43,784 nucleotides of DNA from an uncultured Gammaproteobacteria bacterium. GTDB taxonomy: Bacteria; Pseudomonadota; Gammaproteobacteria; Enterobacterales; Succinivibrionaceae. Shown piece by piece: positions 42,370-43,784 of the stretch. Under the pieces are notes generated by a model that had not been told where the DNA came from, did not search any database, and saw only the letters and a list, made by a program, of their open reading frames with translations. Each line of letters starts with the position of its first letter. Within the stretch, counting starts at the first letter, position 1. The position numbers and the translations under genes were made by a program. The stretch lies in assembly GCA_900315395.1 (NCBI GenBank), contig OMZC01000045.1, forward strand, positions 1-43,784, read 5' to 3'.

Positions 42370-43784
42370 ATGAAAGATATCAGTTCAGCAGATTCGTTTA
42401 AGGATTTTACTTTAGATAACTCTATCTATATTGATAAGACTCAATATTTACCAGGCTTAATTAAGCTTAAAAGAGTCTTTATCTCCCGTCCTCGTCGTTT
42501 TGGTAAATCTCTTACCTTAGATACCATTGCTACATTATTTGGTTATGGTGTAGAACCATACTTTAATGGTACTTGGATTTATGATAATTGGACTGAACCT
42601 ACCTATCCAGTATTTAGATTAAATCTAATTGAATATCCTAAATCAGATCTGACAGAATTTAAAAGACGACTAATCAAAGATATTACAGAATTTGCTCGTT
42701 TAAACAAAGTTGAAAATTATGTTGAAGATGAATCTCCTACAGGTTCACTAAAAAGTCTTTTAGCGTCATTAGAGATTGCTTGCAGAAGAATAGTCATTTT
42801 AATCGACGAATATGACTGCCAGTTAACAGCTAACATTAATAACAAAGAAGTCTACGATTCTTTTCAGGAGTTCTTAAGAGAATTTTACGGAACAATCAAA
42901 GGAAAGTTTGCCATAAGATTCTTAGGTATAACCGGTGTTACCAGATTAAAAGATGTCTCCATTTTTTCTGTTGGTTCTGATATCAAAGATATTACCACCG
43001 CAAGTGCATACTCTCAGATGATAGGCTTTACTCGTGAAGAGATTAAAAAGTACTACATTGATTATTTAAAGTTAGCAGCATCCTATGAGAACAACTGCAG
43101 TGTTGATGAAGTAACTGATAATATGCTTGAGTCAATGTTAGATATGATGGCTCAGAACTATGATGGCTACTGCTTTGATGAATTCTATAAAAAGAAAGTA
43201 TTCAGTACCTGGTCTGTAAATAAATTTTTCCAAAACATTGTAAGAAATAAATTTGTAGATTTTGGTGAATACTGGTACGACAATGGTGGCTTGCCATCTA
43301 TTCTAGTTAACTACTTAAAAACACACGAACTGAATATTTTTGATTACTTAGACAAAGATAAGAGTTTAAAGGTTACAGATGATGACTTTAAAAATCCAAC
43401 AGCATTAACCTCAATCAATCAGAATGTCCTGATGTGCCAGACTGGATATCTAACACTACGTTCTTCACTTAATGATTCTAATATCGTTGCTTTAGGAATT
43501 CCTAACGGTGAAATTTATAAGGCTTTAAATAAACTATTAGCTACCAAATTTTTTAAAGGCAATATCAGTGTTTCTAATTCAAAAGGAGAGAATATCTTGG
43601 ATGTAGGGGATGTTGAAGACATTATTAGTTTACTTAACACCATGGTAAACACTGTAACCTATGATGCCTATCCATTAAATTCAGAATCAGCTGTACAGAA
43701 CTATGTTAAAGCTTATCTGCTAGGAGCAAAACAGACTGTATCCTCAGAAGTTCATCAGGCTAAAGGCAGAGCAGATTTAATGAT
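42370..43784 (+). CDS. AAA-ATPase-like protein with C-terminal nuclease domain (partial)
   Basis: About 471 residues are present; the frame is open to the window end. This belongs to the RPRRFGKS branch of the AAA-ATPase-like family: YIDKT near residue 20, Walker A SRPRRFGKSLTLD near 40 and Walker B VILIDEYDCQL near 140. ITGVTRLKDVSIFSVGSD and YGGYCFD-like YDGYCFD are family blocks. The last residues (HQAKGRADLM) are where the PD-(D/E)XK domain begins, so the catalytic E-x-K should lie just outside. GAGGAG precedes the ATG by about 8 nt. It is a different subfamily from the loci at 78 and 22324. Function unknown. Confidence 0.88.
   Translation, partial: MKDISSADSFKDFTLDNSIYIDKTQYLPGLIKLKRVFISRPRRFGKSLTLDTIATLFGYGVEPYFNGTWIYDNWTEPTYPVFRLNLIEYPKSDLTEFKRRLIKDITEFARLNKVENYVEDESPTGSLKSLLASLEIACRRIVILIDEYDCQLTANINNKEVYDSFQEFLREFYGTIKGKFAIRFLGITGVTRLKDVSIFSVGSDIKDITTASAYSQMIGFTREEIKKYYIDYLKLAASYENNCSVDEVTDNMLESMLDMMAQNYDGYCFDEFYKKKVFSTWSVNKFFQNIVRNKFVDFGEYWYDNGGLPSILVNYLKTHELNIFDYLDKDKSLKVTDDDFKNPTALTSINQNVLMCQTGYLTLRSSLNDSNIVALGIPNGEIYKALNKLLATKFFKGNISVSNSKGENILDVGDVEDIISLLNTMVNTVTYDAYPLNSESAVQNYVKAYLLGAKQTVSSEVHQAKGRADLM

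Overview
This is an AT-rich chromosomal segment of a gammaproteobacterium. The gene set (an 820-residue fused ThrA in a thrABC operon, SstT, DolP-like and MepA envelope proteins, FeoAB, a full-length NifU with NifS, and several AAA-ATPase genes fused or related to PD-(D/E)XK nucleases) fits an anaerobic or microaerophilic gut-type lineage such as Succinivibrionaceae. That placement is inference from gene content; no rRNA or marker phylogeny is available in the window.

Layout. 0-6.3 kb: a truncated AAA-ATPase gene, then argC, mepA, a protein with a degenerate DnaQ-like N-terminus, and a DolP-like BON lipoprotein, all on the minus strand. 6.3-7.9 kb: a 1.6 kb protein-free stretch holding tRNA-Pro(TGG) behind a perfect sigma-70 promoter, AT-rich inverted repeats, and two candidate small RNAs, one per strand. 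7.9-14 kb: an unknown exported protein, hisC-aroA, and a pair of overlapping membrane GGDEF genes. 14-27 kb: a metal and Fe-S block with nifU-nifS, an Lrp/AsnC regulator overlapping copA, a Zn/Cd-type P1B ATPase without its own metal-binding domain, a separate 73-residue HMA protein and feoAB. A full-length AAA-ATPase/nuclease gene sits inside this block. 27-32 kb: sstT, an aldo/keto reductase, a metallophosphoesterase, a GNAT acetyltransferase and an Rpn-type nuclease gene. 32-37 kb: thrABC. 37-40 kb: an orphan 354-residue protein behind a sigma-54 promoter, a tandem 18-bp repeat array, and a DUF4143-type ATPase gene broken by one in-frame stop. 40-43.8 kb: tpiA-pfkA, then a third AAA-ATPase/nuclease gene that runs off the end.

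The housekeeping genes form ordinary biosynthetic and glycolytic units, and most operons end in clear hairpin terminators. The accessory layer is five AAA-ATPase or PD-(D/E)XK loci (two damaged) scattered between them. The least explained signals are the promoter-to-terminator non-coding unit at 7750-7917, the sigma-54 unit at 37226-38428, the repeat array at 38473-38595, and the likely dead exonuclease fold at 3817-5466.
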